From positions 1 through 64,000 of the forward strand of contig CALICM010000004.1 of assembly GCA_938049225.1 (NCBI GenBank): a stretch of 64,000 bases of DNA, read 5' to 3'. The notes under the pieces are model-generated. The model did no database searches. It was not told the origin of the DNA and worked only from the letters and a program-made list of their open reading frames with translations. Both the position numbers and the translations under genes were made by a program. Below are positions 32,770-42,251 of the stretch, one piece after another (position 1 is the first letter of the stretch; each line of letters starts with the position of its first letter). The DNA comes from an uncultured Paracoccaceae bacterium (lineage in GTDB: Bacteria; Pseudomonadota; Alphaproteobacteria; Rhodobacterales; Rhodobacteraceae).

Positions 32770-33642
32770 TCAATCGGTGTTGGGGGTGGCGCGACCCGTC
32801 GCCTCACCCGCGGGCCGCTCGGTGGTGCCCAGCGCGTCGGCCAACCGTTGCTGCGCCGAACCGGGGCGCAGGGGTTGTTGTTGAGTTTGGGCGGGCGCCC
32901 AGCCTGCCAGGAACACCAGCTCAGCCGTTGCTGCGATGCGCCCCGGGGTGTCCGCTGGGAAGCTTTCGGCATAGATCCTTGCCGCCGTGGAAAAAAAGTT
33001 CCGTGGCACAGGACGGCGGTCACGGGTTGTCATGACATTGGTTTCCCCCATAGCGCGCAGGTCGCGGATCAACGCAGGCAAGTCAGCATAGGTGATGTTC
33101 AGCGTCACACTGTCCGCCACGGGCAGCGCAAGGCCCGCGCGCTGCAACAGACTACCCAGTTCGCGCAACTCGCCCATCGGCGCCACCCGGGGGCTGAGGC
33201 CGCCACGCAAGGCCACTTCGGTCTGGGCCAGAACGGTGCGCAGTTCATGCAGCGACTGCCCGCCGAAAAAAACCGCCAACATCAGGCCGTCGGGGCGTAG
33301 CGCGCGGCGCATCTGCACCAACTGGCCCACCGGGTCATCAGCCCAATGCAGCGCCAATGCATGGATCACAAGATCCAAGCTGCCGGGGGCGAGGTCGAAA
33401 ACCGGGGCATCCTCGACCAGCGTCGCGGCACCCAAAGCGCCGGTTTGTTGCAGGACGTCGCGCCAAAAAACGGCCATCGGGCCGATGATGGCCGCATCCG
33501 TAAACGTCCTGTTAACCTCGATCAGCCTTTCTGAGATCTGATCGGCGGCCACCCGATGCAGAAAGTCCGCAGGCGCCTTGGCGGCACGCGCCCGACGCAG
33601 GGCCAAAGCGGCGCGGTCGAACAGAACGGGGGGTGCGGACAT
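32770..33642 (-). CDS. SAM-dependent methyltransferase, BioC/NDUFAF5-like
   Basis: A 290-residue class I methyltransferase-like protein. It has the start LFDRAALALRRARAAKAPADFLHR and the segment DLVIHALALHWADDPVGQLVQMRRALRPDGLMLAVFFGG, which align with the BioC/NDUFAF5 group. The glycine-rich SAM motif is weak (VFWRDVLQQTGALGAATLVED), so activity is uncertain. The C-terminus adds a Gln/Pro-rich tail. Start MSAPPVLF has GGAGG. It is divergent from comF, a neighbourhood common in Rhodobacterales. Confidence 0.78.
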   Translation of the reverse strand: MSAPPVLFDRAALALRRARAAKAPADFLHRVAADQISERLIEVNRTFTDAAIIGPMAVFWRDVLQQTGALGAATLVEDAPVFDLAPGSLDLVIHALALHWADDPVGQLVQMRRALRPDGLMLAVFFGGQSLHELRTVLAQTEVALRGGLSPRVAPMGELRELGSLLQRAGLALPVADSVTLNITYADLPALIRDLRAMGETNVMTTRDRRPVPRNFFSTAARIYAESFPADTPGRIAATAELVFLAGWAPAQTQQQPLRPGSAQQRLADALGTTERPAGEATGRATPNTD

Positions 33643-33697
33643 GACGCCTCCTTCACCCACGGGCATTTAGGGGGTGTGGCGCGGAAAGGAAAGCGGT

Positions 33698-34435
33698 GTG
33701 ACGGTACTGACCTCCTTTGTGGATCTGCTCTATCCGCCAGAATGCGCGGGCTGCCGCGAGATCACCAACGCCGCGCATGGCCTGTGCCCGACCTGCTGGG
33801 GCCAAACCGCCTTTATCACTGGGGCAAAATGCGATTGCTGCGGCATGCCGGTCGCCACCGCCCTGCCGGGCCAAGACATTCGCTGCGAGGGCTGCGCCAG
33901 CCATCCACCCGCCTGGGGCCGGGGTCGTGCGGCTGTTTTGTACGAAGGCGTGGCGCGCGACATCATCCTGCGCTTTAAGCACCGCGACCGGCTGGACCTG
34001 GCACCAGTGCTCACCCGATGGCTGACCCGCGCGGGCGGTGACTTGATCGAAAGCGCCGATATCATCGCCCCGGTGCCGCTGCATTGGACCCGGCTGCTGC
34101 GCCGCCGCGCCAATCAGGCCGCTGAATTGGTCCGCAGACCGGCCTTTCGCCGCCACGCACAGGTTATTCCCGATCTGGTCACGCGACGTCAGGCGACCGC
34201 GACGCTGCGCGGAAAAACCCGAACCGAGCGGCATCAGATCCTACGCGAGGCGATGGCTTTGGCCCCGCGCCATCGCCAAGCCATTCAAAATAAAACCATT
34301 TTGCTGGTCGATGACGTGATGACAACCGGCGCCACCCTGTCTGCCGCGGCCGAAGCATGCAAAAGCGCAGGCGCCGCCCAAGTCAATGTGTTGGTCGTCG
34401 CCCGCGTTGCGCGCGAGGGCTTCGGCCCTATATAA
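33698..34435 (+). CDS. comF: ComF-family phosphoribosyltransferase-like protein
   Basis: A 245-residue protein. An N-terminal zinc-ribbon-like section with repeated Cys pairs (PPECAGC, CPTCWG, CDCCGMP, CEGC) precedes a phosphoribosyltransferase domain with the PRPP motif LLVDDVMTTGATLSAAAEACK. ComF is involved in DNA uptake in competent bacteria, though its role here is unknown. The GTG chosen follows GGAAAGG; an upstream GTG at 33674 is an alternative. Followed by grxC after 29 bases. Confidence 0.88.
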   Translation: MTVLTSFVDLLYPPECAGCREITNAAHGLCPTCWGQTAFITGAKCDCCGMPVATALPGQDIRCEGCASHPPAWGRGRAAVLYEGVARDIILRFKHRDRLDLAPVLTRWLTRAGGDLIESADIIAPVPLHWTRLLRRRANQAAELVRRPAFRRHAQVIPDLVTRRQATATLRGKTRTERHQILREAMALAPRHRQAIQNKTILLVDDVMTTGATLSAAAEACKSAGAAQVNVLVVARVAREGFGPI

Positions 34436-34464
34436 CGCTTCTATCAGCTAATCGAGGCCCATCT

Positions 34465-34722
34465 ATGAAAACCGTTGAGCTTTATACCACTCCGATCTGC
34501 GGCTACTGCGCCGCCGCCAAACGCTTGCTAGGCGCCAAAGGCGTAAGTTTTACCGAGATCGACGTGATGCGCGATCCAGGCAAGAAGGCCGAGATGATGC
34601 AGCGCGCCAATGGCGGGCGCACAGTGCCACAAATCTTTATTGGCGATGCGCATGTGGGTGGGTTCGACGATATGAACGCGATGGAGCGGGCTGGGAAGCT
34701 TGACGCGCTGTTAGCGGGCTGA
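34465..34722 (+). CDS. grxC: Glutaredoxin 3
   Basis: An 85-residue glutaredoxin of the GrxC type. The redox motif is CGYCAAAKRLL near residue 12 (CGYC rather than the more common CPYC), with the cis-Pro region GRTVPQIFIGDAHVGGFDDM. It reduces disulphides with glutathione. The downstream nitrilase gene starts at its last base (TGATG), indicating one transcript. Confidence 0.94.
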   Translation: MKTVELYTTPICGYCAAAKRLLGAKGVSFTEIDVMRDPGKKAEMMQRANGGRTVPQIFIGDAHVGGFDDMNAMERAGKLDALLAG

Positions 34723-35564
34723 TGCGCGTCGGGCTGGTTCAATTGTCATCCAGCGACGATCCAGTCCGAAATCTTGAGAACACGACAGCCCTAATCCGCG
34801 AAGCTGCGGGCCAGGGCGCGGCATTCATTGCGACACCTGAGGTGACGAATTGCGTGTCCCTTTCGCGTGCACGTCAAGCGCAGGTCCTGACCCGTGAGGC
34901 CGACGACCCCACTTTAGCGGCCCTGCGCGCCCTTGCGGAAGAGCTTGGCGTAACGCTGCTGATTGGCTCACTCGCGCTGAAAACGGATGAGCCGCGCTTC
35001 GCCAATCGGTCGGTGCTGATCGGGCCCCAAAGGGCCGTGCTGGCGCGTTATGACAAGATCCATATGTTCGATGTGGATCTGGACGGTGGCGAGGCCTATC
35101 GCGAATCCGATGGGTATCGACCGGGAACCCAGGCAGTTGCGGTGGCGCTGCCCGATGGACCCACCCTTGGCATGACGATTTGCTACGACCTGCGGTTTCC
35201 CGGGCTTTACCGCAAGCTCGCCCAAGCCGGGGCGCAGATCCTGGCAATGCCATCGGCCTTTACCCGGCCCACGGGGGCGGCCCATTGGGAGGTGCTTTTG
35301 CGCGCCCGCGCGATCGAGACCGGGTGTTTCGTGCTTGCGCCCGCGCAAACCGGCACGCATGCGGCCCGCGAAGGGGATCGCCAGCGGCAAACCTGGGGGC
35401 ATTCGATGGTGGTCGACCCTTGGGGGGCGGTTTTGCTGGATATGGGCGCAGCCCCCGGCGTGGCCTGCGTCGATCTGGACCTCAACGCAGTCGCCAAGGC
35501 GCGACACCATATCCCCAGTTTGCGGCACGACCGCGCCTATCAGGACCCCGCCACAGATGTCTGA
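34722..35564 (+). CDS. Nitrilase-superfamily amidohydrolase
   Basis: A 280-residue carbon-nitrogen hydrolase. The Glu-Lys-Cys triad can be placed at ATPEVTN, YDKIHMFDVDL and MTICYDLRFPGLYRKLAQAG. The family pattern fits Nit1/deaminated-glutathione amidase enzymes, which repair glutathione damaged by transaminases. Pairing with grxC supports a glutathione-linked role (inference). It shares eight bases with the following marR gene. Confidence 0.88.
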   Translation: MRVGLVQLSSSDDPVRNLENTTALIREAAGQGAAFIATPEVTNCVSLSRARQAQVLTREADDPTLAALRALAEELGVTLLIGSLALKTDEPRFANRSVLIGPQRAVLARYDKIHMFDVDLDGGEAYRESDGYRPGTQAVAVALPDGPTLGMTICYDLRFPGLYRKLAQAGAQILAMPSAFTRPTGAAHWEVLLRARAIETGCFVLAPAQTGTHAAREGDRQRQTWGHSMVVDPWGAVLLDMGAAPGVACVDLDLNAVAKARHHIPSLRHDRAYQDPATDV

Positions 35565-36006
35565 GCGCACCACCCAAGATCCCCTGGCCATCGGTCTGTT
35601 CTCCGAGATCGCGACGGTGGATCAATTGATGCGCGCGCGCCTGGGCAAGGCGCTGCCGCGTGGGATGGAGCTGTCGCATTTCACCCTGCTCAACTACCTG
35701 ACCGGGGTGCGGGCCGAGCGCACACCAGCACAGCTTGCCCGGGTGTTTCATGTGACCAAAGCCGCGATGACGAACACCTTGGGCAAGCTCGAGCGCGCGG
35801 GCTATATCCACATTCGCCCCGACTGGGACGACGCCCGGCAGAAATTCGTGGTGATCAGCCCGGCCGGGGTCAGCGCCCGTGATGCGGCGGTGGCCGCCGT
35901 CGCGCCGGTGTTCGACCAAACGATGCGGGACCTCGGCCCCGAAAATGTCCGCACAGCACTGCCCGTGCTGCGGCGCCTGCGCACGTTGCTGTCCTCGGAC
36001 GTGTAG
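35557..36006 (+). CDS. MarR-family transcriptional regulator
   Basis: A 149-residue winged-helix protein. The helix-turn-helix lies in RTPAQLARVFHVTKAAMTNTLGKLERAGYI, with the wing HIRPDWDDARQKFVVISPAG. It starts inside the end of the nitrilase gene, so translation is probably coupled. Its ligand and targets are unknown; the operon with grxC and the amidase may hint at redox or thiol stress. Confidence 0.9.
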   Translation: MSERTTQDPLAIGLFSEIATVDQLMRARLGKALPRGMELSHFTLLNYLTGVRAERTPAQLARVFHVTKAAMTNTLGKLERAGYIHIRPDWDDARQKFVVISPAGVSARDAAVAAVAPVFDQTMRDLGPENVRTALPVLRRLRTLLSSDV

Positions 36007-36308
36007 GGCGAAATGAGCTGGCGCAGGACGGGATAGAGATAGCCAGAACTGGACCTCAGATTGCCAGAGTTAACCGCCGCCATATATTTGCTAACCGTCG
36101 CCTTGGCCTAAGGTTGGTCGCTGAGGAGCTAAAGTGCGATCTTCCTGCGCAAGGTTGCTTATCACGAATTGTCACACATGCGCCCACGCTCGAAATTCAC
36201 CGCCCTGGTTTGTTGACAAAACGCAAGTACAAGTTACGCTCCAGCCGCACCGCAAGCTTAAGGTATTTGAGCTGCCCGCTTTCTTAATTTTGCCATTTGG
36301 AACATACC
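36007..36308. other. Intergenic region before the lipoprotein group
   Basis: About 300 bases with no convincing frame or RNA gene. The AT-rich run TTAAGGTATTTGAGC at 36258-36272, and following bases, may carry the promoter for the three lipoprotein-like genes. Nothing else was recognised. Confidence 0.35.
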
Positions 36309-36914
36309 ATGACCAGCCGCCATTTTCCTCTGTTGTTACTCTTATTGCTTACAGCCTGCTCGGTTCCAGGTGAGATCCGTCAGCCCCTGACACCATCCAG
36401 TATCTCAGAAGCGGCGAAATTCAGCAGATTCTACTACATACCGGCAAACGCGCGACCAGATAGCCTCTTCGGGACAAAACAAGGACCGACGGAATGGATC
36501 TCGGTTAACATAAGAGGCTATGGTGCAGGCATAGTTAACAAGGGGTCGGGTCCCGGTTATCCATTTCAAGTTAAAATCTCCCATAGTCCGAGGTCGGCTG
36601 TGGGCTCCCGCGTAGAAGTTCTAGATATCGCGCTGGCTGCCGCGTCAGCGTTTGCTAGTGATGCAAACGACGCCTCCGCCGCCCGGTCGCTTGCCGATCA
36701 AGTTGCTCGTGCGACTTTCTGCAGAGGCGGCCGAGTTTCCGACAACAGGGACTTGGGCACCAGGTACAGCAATCCTGCAGACATCGGCCGGATAATCGCC
36801 CAGAACGGTCGGGTTCCCGCAGGCGTGCGCGGACGCGCCGTTCCAGCGGTGGACCGAGATCCGCTTGGAAACTGGGTTTTTAGCTTAAGGTGCAGCCTGT
36901 GGCAGCTGGACTAG
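36309..36914 (+). CDS. Putative lipoprotein, paralogue A
   Basis: A 201-residue protein with signal peptide FPLLLLLLLTAC ending in the lipobox LTAC, so it is probably lipid-anchored. No domain was recognised. Its second half, with ATFCRGGRVSDNRDLG and a C-terminal WVFSLRCSLWQ, matches the same part of the gene at 37354 (SYCLGGRVTPNN, WAVELQCSRW), so the two are duplicates. It ends inside the start of the next gene. Codon use is less GC-rich than the surrounding housekeeping genes. Confidence 0.75.
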   Translation: MTSRHFPLLLLLLLTACSVPGEIRQPLTPSSISEAAKFSRFYYIPANARPDSLFGTKQGPTEWISVNIRGYGAGIVNKGSGPGYPFQVKISHSPRSAVGSRVEVLDIALAAASAFASDANDASAARSLADQVARATFCRGGRVSDNRDLGTRYSNPADIGRIIAQNGRVPAGVRGRAVPAVDRDPLGNWVFSLRCSLWQLD

Positions 36915-37369
36915 AGCTGCGCCTTCTGTTTACGACTGCTGCGGTGGTTCACTTGGCCGCATGCAATGGAGACACCAAGGGATCGGCCGCGGTGCTTTTT
37001 CCGGCTTCGGATATGACCTACCTTTCCTATTCAGATCAGCATGGTGTTCAAATCGAGTATCTGGCGCCGTCTGGCAAAACCTATCTCTGGTATCCCGGAA
37101 ACCGTGCAGTCGTCGCCGGAGAATGGACCGAAGTGCTGGATCGCGTGTGCTATCGCTATGGGGCGGATACGTTCAATCCTGTCACGCGGCGGCAAGGTGG
37201 AGACTGGGAATGCCGTTTTACGGACATATTGGCAGAAGCAAACCTGGATGCGCTTGCTGGCGATCCGTTTGATCTCAGCACAACTGAGTTGGTACCTTCT
37301 GATTTAGGCAAATGCGAAGTCCCAAGCAAATTCGCTTTGGAAAGAATACCCACATGCTCCGCAAAGTAA
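36890..37369 (+). CDS. Putative small lipoprotein between two paralogues
   Basis: A 159-residue frame from a GTG that overlaps the previous gene by 25 bases. The N-terminus LRLLFTTAAVVHLAAC looks like a lipoprotein signal. The body contains YLAPSGKTYLWYPGNRAVVAGEWT and several Cys residues (DRVCYRYG, DWECRF). No family was recognised. It overlaps the next gene start by 16 bases, so the three are likely one operon. Start choice is uncertain (GTG at 36899 is possible). Confidence 0.6.
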   Translation: MQPVAAGLELRLLFTTAAVVHLAACNGDTKGSAAVLFPASDMTYLSYSDQHGVQIEYLAPSGKTYLWYPGNRAVVAGEWTEVLDRVCYRYGADTFNPVTRRQGGDWECRFTDILAEANLDALAGDPFDLSTTELVPSDLGKCEVPSKFALERIPTCSAK

Positions 37370-37932
37370 CGCTGGCGGCGATCACCTGTGTGGTGGTAGC
37401 AGCCTGTGCCAGCCGGGAAGACATCGCTAGTCTGCGTCCCTTCAGCCCCTCTGACATCCCTGCCTCAGCTGAGATTCGGCCGGTGACGAGTCCCGAATTA
37501 GTGGTGGGTCACTCGCAAGGTTTTTCTTCTGTTTCGGTCAGCACACAGAGAGACACGGCGGAACAGTATTCGACGAAAGGCAGGGGTGAACCGCTGCCTG
37601 TCACCGTGTTCATCGGTATGCCTCAAGGGTTGCGCGGGCTGGTGCGCAGCGCACACCGATCGGTTGAATTGGAACGAACCGTGCAATTCAGCGGGTTGCT
37701 TACCGATGAAGTCAACCGAACTTCCGCCTTAGCCCTCGCACAGGAGGCACTGGCCAGATCATACTGCCTGGGTGGGCGTGTGACCCCGAATAACAGCGCC
37801 GTCATATTCGACAACTCCGGAGCAAGACCCGTCGCGCGACGGGTGGACGTCATACGTGTATATCCCTTTGGGGGCCGTTTTGTCCCAGGCTGGGCCGTCG
37901 AACTACAGTGTTCGCGTTGGCGCAAAACTTAG
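37354..37932 (+). CDS. Putative lipoprotein, paralogue B
   Basis: A 192-residue protein with signal MLRKVTLAAITCVVVAAC and a lipobox VAAC. The C-terminal half resembles paralogue A at 36309, sharing a conserved Cys-x-GGRV motif and a terminal C-S-x-W pair, which may form disulphides outside the cytoplasm. Function unknown. Last gene of the small operon. Confidence 0.72.
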   Translation: MLRKVTLAAITCVVVAACASREDIASLRPFSPSDIPASAEIRPVTSPELVVGHSQGFSSVSVSTQRDTAEQYSTKGRGEPLPVTVFIGMPQGLRGLVRSAHRSVELERTVQFSGLLTDEVNRTSALALAQEALARSYCLGGRVTPNNSAVIFDNSGARPVARRVDVIRVYPFGGRFVPGWAVELQCSRWRKT

Positions 37933-38120
37933 GCAGATCACGCCATTGACTTGACCGGCCATCCTACTTCTTACGCCAACGTCGTTTCACGGCGCAGCGC
38001 AAGGCGACCGGCCAACCGATGCCTCGAACTGAGTATGGTCACAGAACGTCGCACCCGCCAAAGGGAAAGGGAGGCAACGGCGCTGTCCGGCCCGTCGGCT
38101 GTCCGCTGTTGTAGCCAAAC

Positions 38121-38876
38121 TTAACCAGCATCAGGCTTGGTGCTGGCCGTCACGTAATTCACGCTCAGGTCGCGGTCTGAGAGTGCCCAGGACCAAGAAA
38201 TCGGGTTGAAAACGAAACCTTTGCGATCGACCGGTTCCATCCCCGCCTTTCTCAACAGCTCGAACAGCTCGTCCGGAGTGATGAATTTCTGCCAGTCATG
38301 CGTCCCCTTGGGCAGCCAACGCATAACATGTTCGGCACCGATAATCGCCATGAGATAGCTTTGGGGATTGCGGTTCAGGGTCGAGCAGACCATCAACCCA
38401 CCGGGTTTCAGCAACCGCTGACAAGCCGTCAGATAGGTCAGGGGATCGGGGACATGCTCGACCACCTCCATATTCAGCACCACATCGAATTGCTCGCCGG
38501 TGGCCGCCACGTCCTCGGCCGTTGTGTGCCGGTAGTCGATGGTCAGGCCGGACTGTTTCGCATGGACTTGCGCTACGGGAATATTACGCTCGGCGGCGTC
38601 CGCGCCGACCACGGTCGCGCCCAAACGTGCCATGGGCTCGGACAGCAGCCCGCCACCGCAACCGATGTCAAAAATCCGCAGACCAGCAAAGGGCTTATCC
38701 ATCTTGGGATCGCGGCCGAACTCAGTGCAGATCTGGTCGATGATATAGTCCAACCGCGTCGGGTTCAGCATGTGCAGGGGCTTGAACTTCCCGTTCGGGT
38801 CCCACCACTCGGCGGCCATGGCTTCGAACTTGGCGACCTCGGCCGGGTCGATTGTCGTGTCATGCGTTGCGCTCAT
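38121..38876 (-). CDS. ubiG: Ubiquinone biosynthesis O-methyltransferase
   Basis: A 251-residue class I methyltransferase. [20 protein letters not shown] is the typical UbiG beginning, followed by the SAM motif [22 protein letters not shown] and the acidic [14 protein letters not shown]. It methylates catechol-type ubiquinone precursors on the cytosolic membrane face. Start MSATHDTT is preferred, as an upstream start would overlap the divergent pip gene. Full length. Confidence 0.95.
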   Translation of the reverse strand: MSATHDTTIDPAEVAKFEAMAAEWWDPNGKFKPLHMLNPTRLDYIIDQICTEFGRDPKMDKPFAGLRIFDIGCGGGLLSEPMARLGATVVGADAAERNIPVAQVHAKQSGLTIDYRHTTAEDVAATGEQFDVVLNMEVVEHVPDPLTYLTACQRLLKPGGLMVCSTLNRNPQSYLMAIIGAEHVMRWLPKGTHDWQKFITPDELFELLRKAGMEPVDRKGFVFNPISWSWALSDRDLSVNYVTASTKPDAG

Positions 38877-38925
38877 CGGGCCAACCTGCGATTGTTGTAC
38901 ATTGGATAAACTAGAGCACGTAACC

Positions 38926-39936
38926 ATGCCGGAAACCCAGGATCAAAGCAGCGCGGCACCTCGGCGCAGTCTGTACCCCCCGCGCGAGCCGTTTCGCCAG
39001 CAGGTGATGGAAATGACCGGCGGCCACCGGGTCTATGTCGAGGAATGCGGGATCAAGAATGGCACCCCGGTGGTTGTGCTGCATGGTGGGCCCGGGGGCG
39101 GATGCTCGCCGGGGATGCGACGGTTTTTCGATCCACGGCATTACCGTGCGGTTTTGTTCGACCAGCGCGGCTGCGGCCGATCCAGCCCGCATGCGAGTGT
39201 CGAGAACAACACCACATGGGACCTGGTCGAGGATATCGAGCGGATCCGCGAGGCGTTGGGGATCGAGAAATGGACCGTCTTCGGCGGCTCGTGGGGGGCC
39301 ACGCTGGCGCTGATTTATGCCCAAACGCACCCCCAACGGGTCGAGGCATTGGTGCTGCGCGGGGTCTTCACGATGACCCAAGCCGAGTTGAATTGGTTCT
39401 ACGGCGGCGGCGCTGGTGCGTTCTGGCCAGATCAATGGCGAGCGTTCAGCCATATGGTCCCGGCAGCCGAGCGCGGCGATCTGATCGCCGCCTATCACAA
39501 GCGGCTGTTCGGGCCGGACGAGACCGAGCAGGTGCGCTTTGCCCGCGCCTGGGCGGGGTGGGAAAGCGCTTTGGCGGTGCTGAATTCTTCGGGCAACCGC
39601 GGGGCGCCCTCGGGCAATTACGCGCGGGCGTTCGCGCGGCTCGAGAACCACTATTTCACCCACGGCGGGTTTCTTGAGGTCGACGGGCAGATCCACCGCG
39701 ATATGCCCAAGTTGGCCGAGATCCCGGGGTATATTGTCCAAGGCCGCTACGACATGGTTTGCCCGCCAGTGACCGCCACCAAGATCCATGCGTCCTGGCC
39801 AGGGTCCGAGTTGCGGATGGTCACCGATGCCGGGCATGCTCTGTCCGAGCCAGGTATCTCCGAGGAATTGGTCCTGATCATGGATCAGTTGCGGGATAAG
39901 GCGCGGGTCCTGCGCCAACGCGTTCTGAACCCTTGA
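38926..39936 (+). CDS. pip: Proline iminopeptidase
   Basis: A 336-residue alpha/beta-hydrolase-fold peptidase (family S33) that removes N-terminal proline. The motifs are [50 protein letters not shown] with the Ser, the Asp in QGRYDMVCP and the His in [10 protein letters not shown]. The HGGPG and RGxGxS motifs are diagnostic. Divergent from ubiG, sharing a 49-base promoter gap. Confidence 0.95.
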   Translation: MPETQDQSSAAPRRSLYPPREPFRQQVMEMTGGHRVYVEECGIKNGTPVVVLHGGPGGGCSPGMRRFFDPRHYRAVLFDQRGCGRSSPHASVENNTTWDLVEDIERIREALGIEKWTVFGGSWGATLALIYAQTHPQRVEALVLRGVFTMTQAELNWFYGGGAGAFWPDQWRAFSHMVPAAERGDLIAAYHKRLFGPDETEQVRFARAWAGWESALAVLNSSGNRGAPSGNYARAFARLENHYFTHGGFLEVDGQIHRDMPKLAEIPGYIVQGRYDMVCPPVTATKIHASWPGSELRMVTDAGHALSEPGISEELVLIMDQLRDKARVLRQRVLNP

Positions 39937-40083
39937 AGCGTTACGGCTTTGACCTGAACCTTCTGTCGCTGCCTGAAATCCAGCGGTTTCAACGCAAAAG
40001 ACGATAACCGACAAACAGAAGAAGCTGCCGACGCCAGATCGCTTGCCGGACCATCGCGCCCATGGGCCCGCCGACCCAACCGA

Positions 40084-40845
40084 TCAAAAGGCGTCGCGAA
40101 GCGACCGGACGGCATCCGCCATAAGAACCAGATCGACCCCGACCGCTGTAAAACGTGACCCACTTTCGATAAATCCACGCGCGTCTGGGGGATCAAGGCT
40201 CATGATCCCGCCGGGAACTCCAAGCGCCTCAAGCCGCTCCAAAGCCGCGTCGATCGCCTCCCGCACGTTTGGATGGTCAGTTTCGCCGGGATACCCAAGA
40301 CTGGCGCTCAGATCAGCGGGCCCAATGAAGATACCGTCCACCCCTTCGGTGGTGGCGATAGCTTCCAGGTTGTTCAGGCCTTCTTCCGTCTCGACTTGCA
40401 GAATAAGGCACAGCTCATCCTCGGCGGTGGTGAAGTAGTCTTCAACCCGCCCATATCGTGTTGCCCGCGTCATCCCAGCCATGCCACGAATGCCGTTTGG
40501 GCCATAGCGCATGGCGCGCACCGCCGCTACGGCCTCGGCGGCGGTCTGTACATAGGGCACCAGAAGTGTTTGCGCGCCCATGTCCAAAAGGCGTTTGAAT
40601 AGGGTCGGATCATTGGCGGCCGGGCGTACAACGGCCGAGACCTGGTGGTGCTGGCCGATCGCCTGAAGGGCGGGTAAAACCTCGACCGCTTCGATGGCCG
40701 CATGCTCGCAATCCACCAGAACCCAATCAAACCCCGCCCCAGCCAGAAGCTCTGGCACGGTGTTCCCGCCTATCGTGTTCCAGATCCCCAATTGGTGCCG
40801 CCCTTCTTTTAGGGCAGCCTTGAAGTGATTTACGGGGTTTTGCAT
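40084..40845 (-). CDS. HpcH/HpaI-family class II aldolase
   Basis: A 253-residue pyruvate-type aldolase. It shows FDWVLVDCEHAAIEAVE with the catalytic His region, VRPAANDPTLFKRLLDMGAQ, QVETEEGLNNLEAIATTEGVD with the metal Glu, and FIGPADLSASLGYPG. Family enzymes split 4-hydroxy-2-oxo acids such as 4-hydroxy-2-oxoheptanedioate or 2-keto-3-deoxy sugar acids. It is the last gene of the TRAP operon, so it likely breaks down the imported acid. ATG at MQNPVNHF is family-like; the earlier in-frame start is unsupported. Confidence 0.88.
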   Translation of the reverse strand: MQNPVNHFKAALKEGRHQLGIWNTIGGNTVPELLAGAGFDWVLVDCEHAAIEAVEVLPALQAIGQHHQVSAVVRPAANDPTLFKRLLDMGAQTLLVPYVQTAAEAVAAVRAMRYGPNGIRGMAGMTRATRYGRVEDYFTTAEDELCLILQVETEEGLNNLEAIATTEGVDGIFIGPADLSASLGYPGETDHPNVREAIDAALERLEALGVPGGIMSLDPPDARGFIESGSRFTAVGVDLVLMADAVRSLRDAF

Positions 40846-40961
40846 GGGTGGGCCCTCGGGGGTGATAATGTGGCTTACCAACTTAATGGGTAAGTGGCTA
40901 TCCAGGATATGCCATTATCCTATCGTGGACGCGGCGTCGTTGAGCATCGCGACGACACCGG

Positions 40962-42032
40962 TCAAACCGCATGCGGCCGCAGGCGCTCAACCTCGGGCCG
41001 ATAGGGCATCGCGCCCGCTGGCAAGTCTGGGACGATTACCGCGTCTTCGTATTTGAGCTGTCTGACCAACACCGGCAGCAGTCGGCGGAATGCTGCAAGC
41101 ATCGATGGGTCCGGCGCGGGCAAGTCGTGTTTGATCAAAGCGCGCAATCGCGGCAAATGGTAGTAGGGCACCATCGTGAACATGTGATGCTCCAGATGGT
41201 AGTTCATGTTCAGATAGATGAAACGGCTGATCGGGTTCATCAGAACGGTGCGCGTGTTCAGGCGATGGTCCGTGACATTCTCGGCCAAACCAAGATGCTG
41301 CAAGACGCCCGTCATCACATGGTGCCAGGCCCCATAAAGTCGCGGCAGACCGACGATCATCAAGGGCAGGATGGACCCCATCCAAAACGCGGCACCGATG
41401 ACGCAGGCATGGATGGCCAGCCAAATGCGCGCGACACGAAAGACCTTGGCGTGATCGCTGGGGCGCAGATAAGTCGCCTCGCCCGCCGCGATGCGCCCTG
41501 AGGCATGCAAGAACATGCTCTTGAATGCACTGTAGAATTCCGGGATCCCGATAAGCTTCAGCGCCACTCCGGCCAAATCCGGCGGGCGCATGGCGACGAT
41601 CTCGGGGTCGCGGCCCACGATGATCGTATCGGTGTGATGCCTGACGTGGCTGGCGCGCCAGACGACGGGATTTCGCATGATCATGAAGCTTGCGATGTGA
41701 TAGACCACGGTGTTCATCCAAGGTGTCCGGAAGGCCGTGTTGTGACCACATTCATGCCAGCGGGAGTCCGACGCTGACCCGTAAAGCACGCCGTAAGCCA
41801 ACCAAAAGGGTGCGGACCACCAGGAGGGCCACAGCGCGATCCCGATGCCTGCCGTCAAAGCCATCGCACCCAGCCAAATCACCGTGTCGCGCAGCGCGAT
41901 GGCATCCGATTTTTCCATCAGATCGCGTATTGCCTCGGGATCGACCGAAGGCCGGAACCAAGCGGGATTGGCGATCCTGCTCTCGACGGCAACGCGCCCG
42001 GTTGGGCCGGTGAGAGAATAGTCCTTGTCCAT
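40962..42032 (-). CDS. Membrane fatty acid desaturase / hydroxylase-like protein
   Basis: A 356-residue di-iron membrane enzyme. The three His boxes are present: HECGHNTAF, HVRHHTDT and NYHLEHHMFTMVPYYHLP. Hydrophobic segments around IWLGAMALTAGIGIALW and IWLAIHACVIGAAFWMGSILPL give the usual four-helix layout. It could desaturate or hydroxylate a lipid or small molecule. Its place inside a TRAP uptake operon, before the aldolase gene, is unexpected and suggests a specific substrate oxidation. Start MDKDYSLTG fits homologues; an upstream start at about 42149 cannot be excluded. Confidence 0.82.
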   Translation of the reverse strand: MDKDYSLTGPTGRVAVESRIANPAWFRPSVDPEAIRDLMEKSDAIALRDTVIWLGAMALTAGIGIALWPSWWSAPFWLAYGVLYGSASDSRWHECGHNTAFRTPWMNTVVYHIASFMIMRNPVVWRASHVRHHTDTIIVGRDPEIVAMRPPDLAGVALKLIGIPEFYSAFKSMFLHASGRIAAGEATYLRPSDHAKVFRVARIWLAIHACVIGAAFWMGSILPLMIVGLPRLYGAWHHVMTGVLQHLGLAENVTDHRLNTRTVLMNPISRFIYLNMNYHLEHHMFTMVPYYHLPRLRALIKHDLPAPDPSMLAAFRRLLPVLVRQLKYEDAVIVPDLPAGAMPYRPEVERLRPHAV

Positions 42033-42251
42033 TTCTGCACTCTGACCCACGCAACTGGCTGAGGCGGTTCGCTCGGAAACATCGCTGTCGGGGGATTGGA
42101 TGTCTAGATTATTCCGATGCCCTGCCATGGATATGGTATTGCTGATCATCGGCATGCCCCGCACGGTTGCCCGGCGCCAGCCGTTTCGCCTTGAGCGTGC
42201 CGGTTCGAAAACGATCACCCGAAACGGAGGTCGTGGCGACCGTCCAACACG

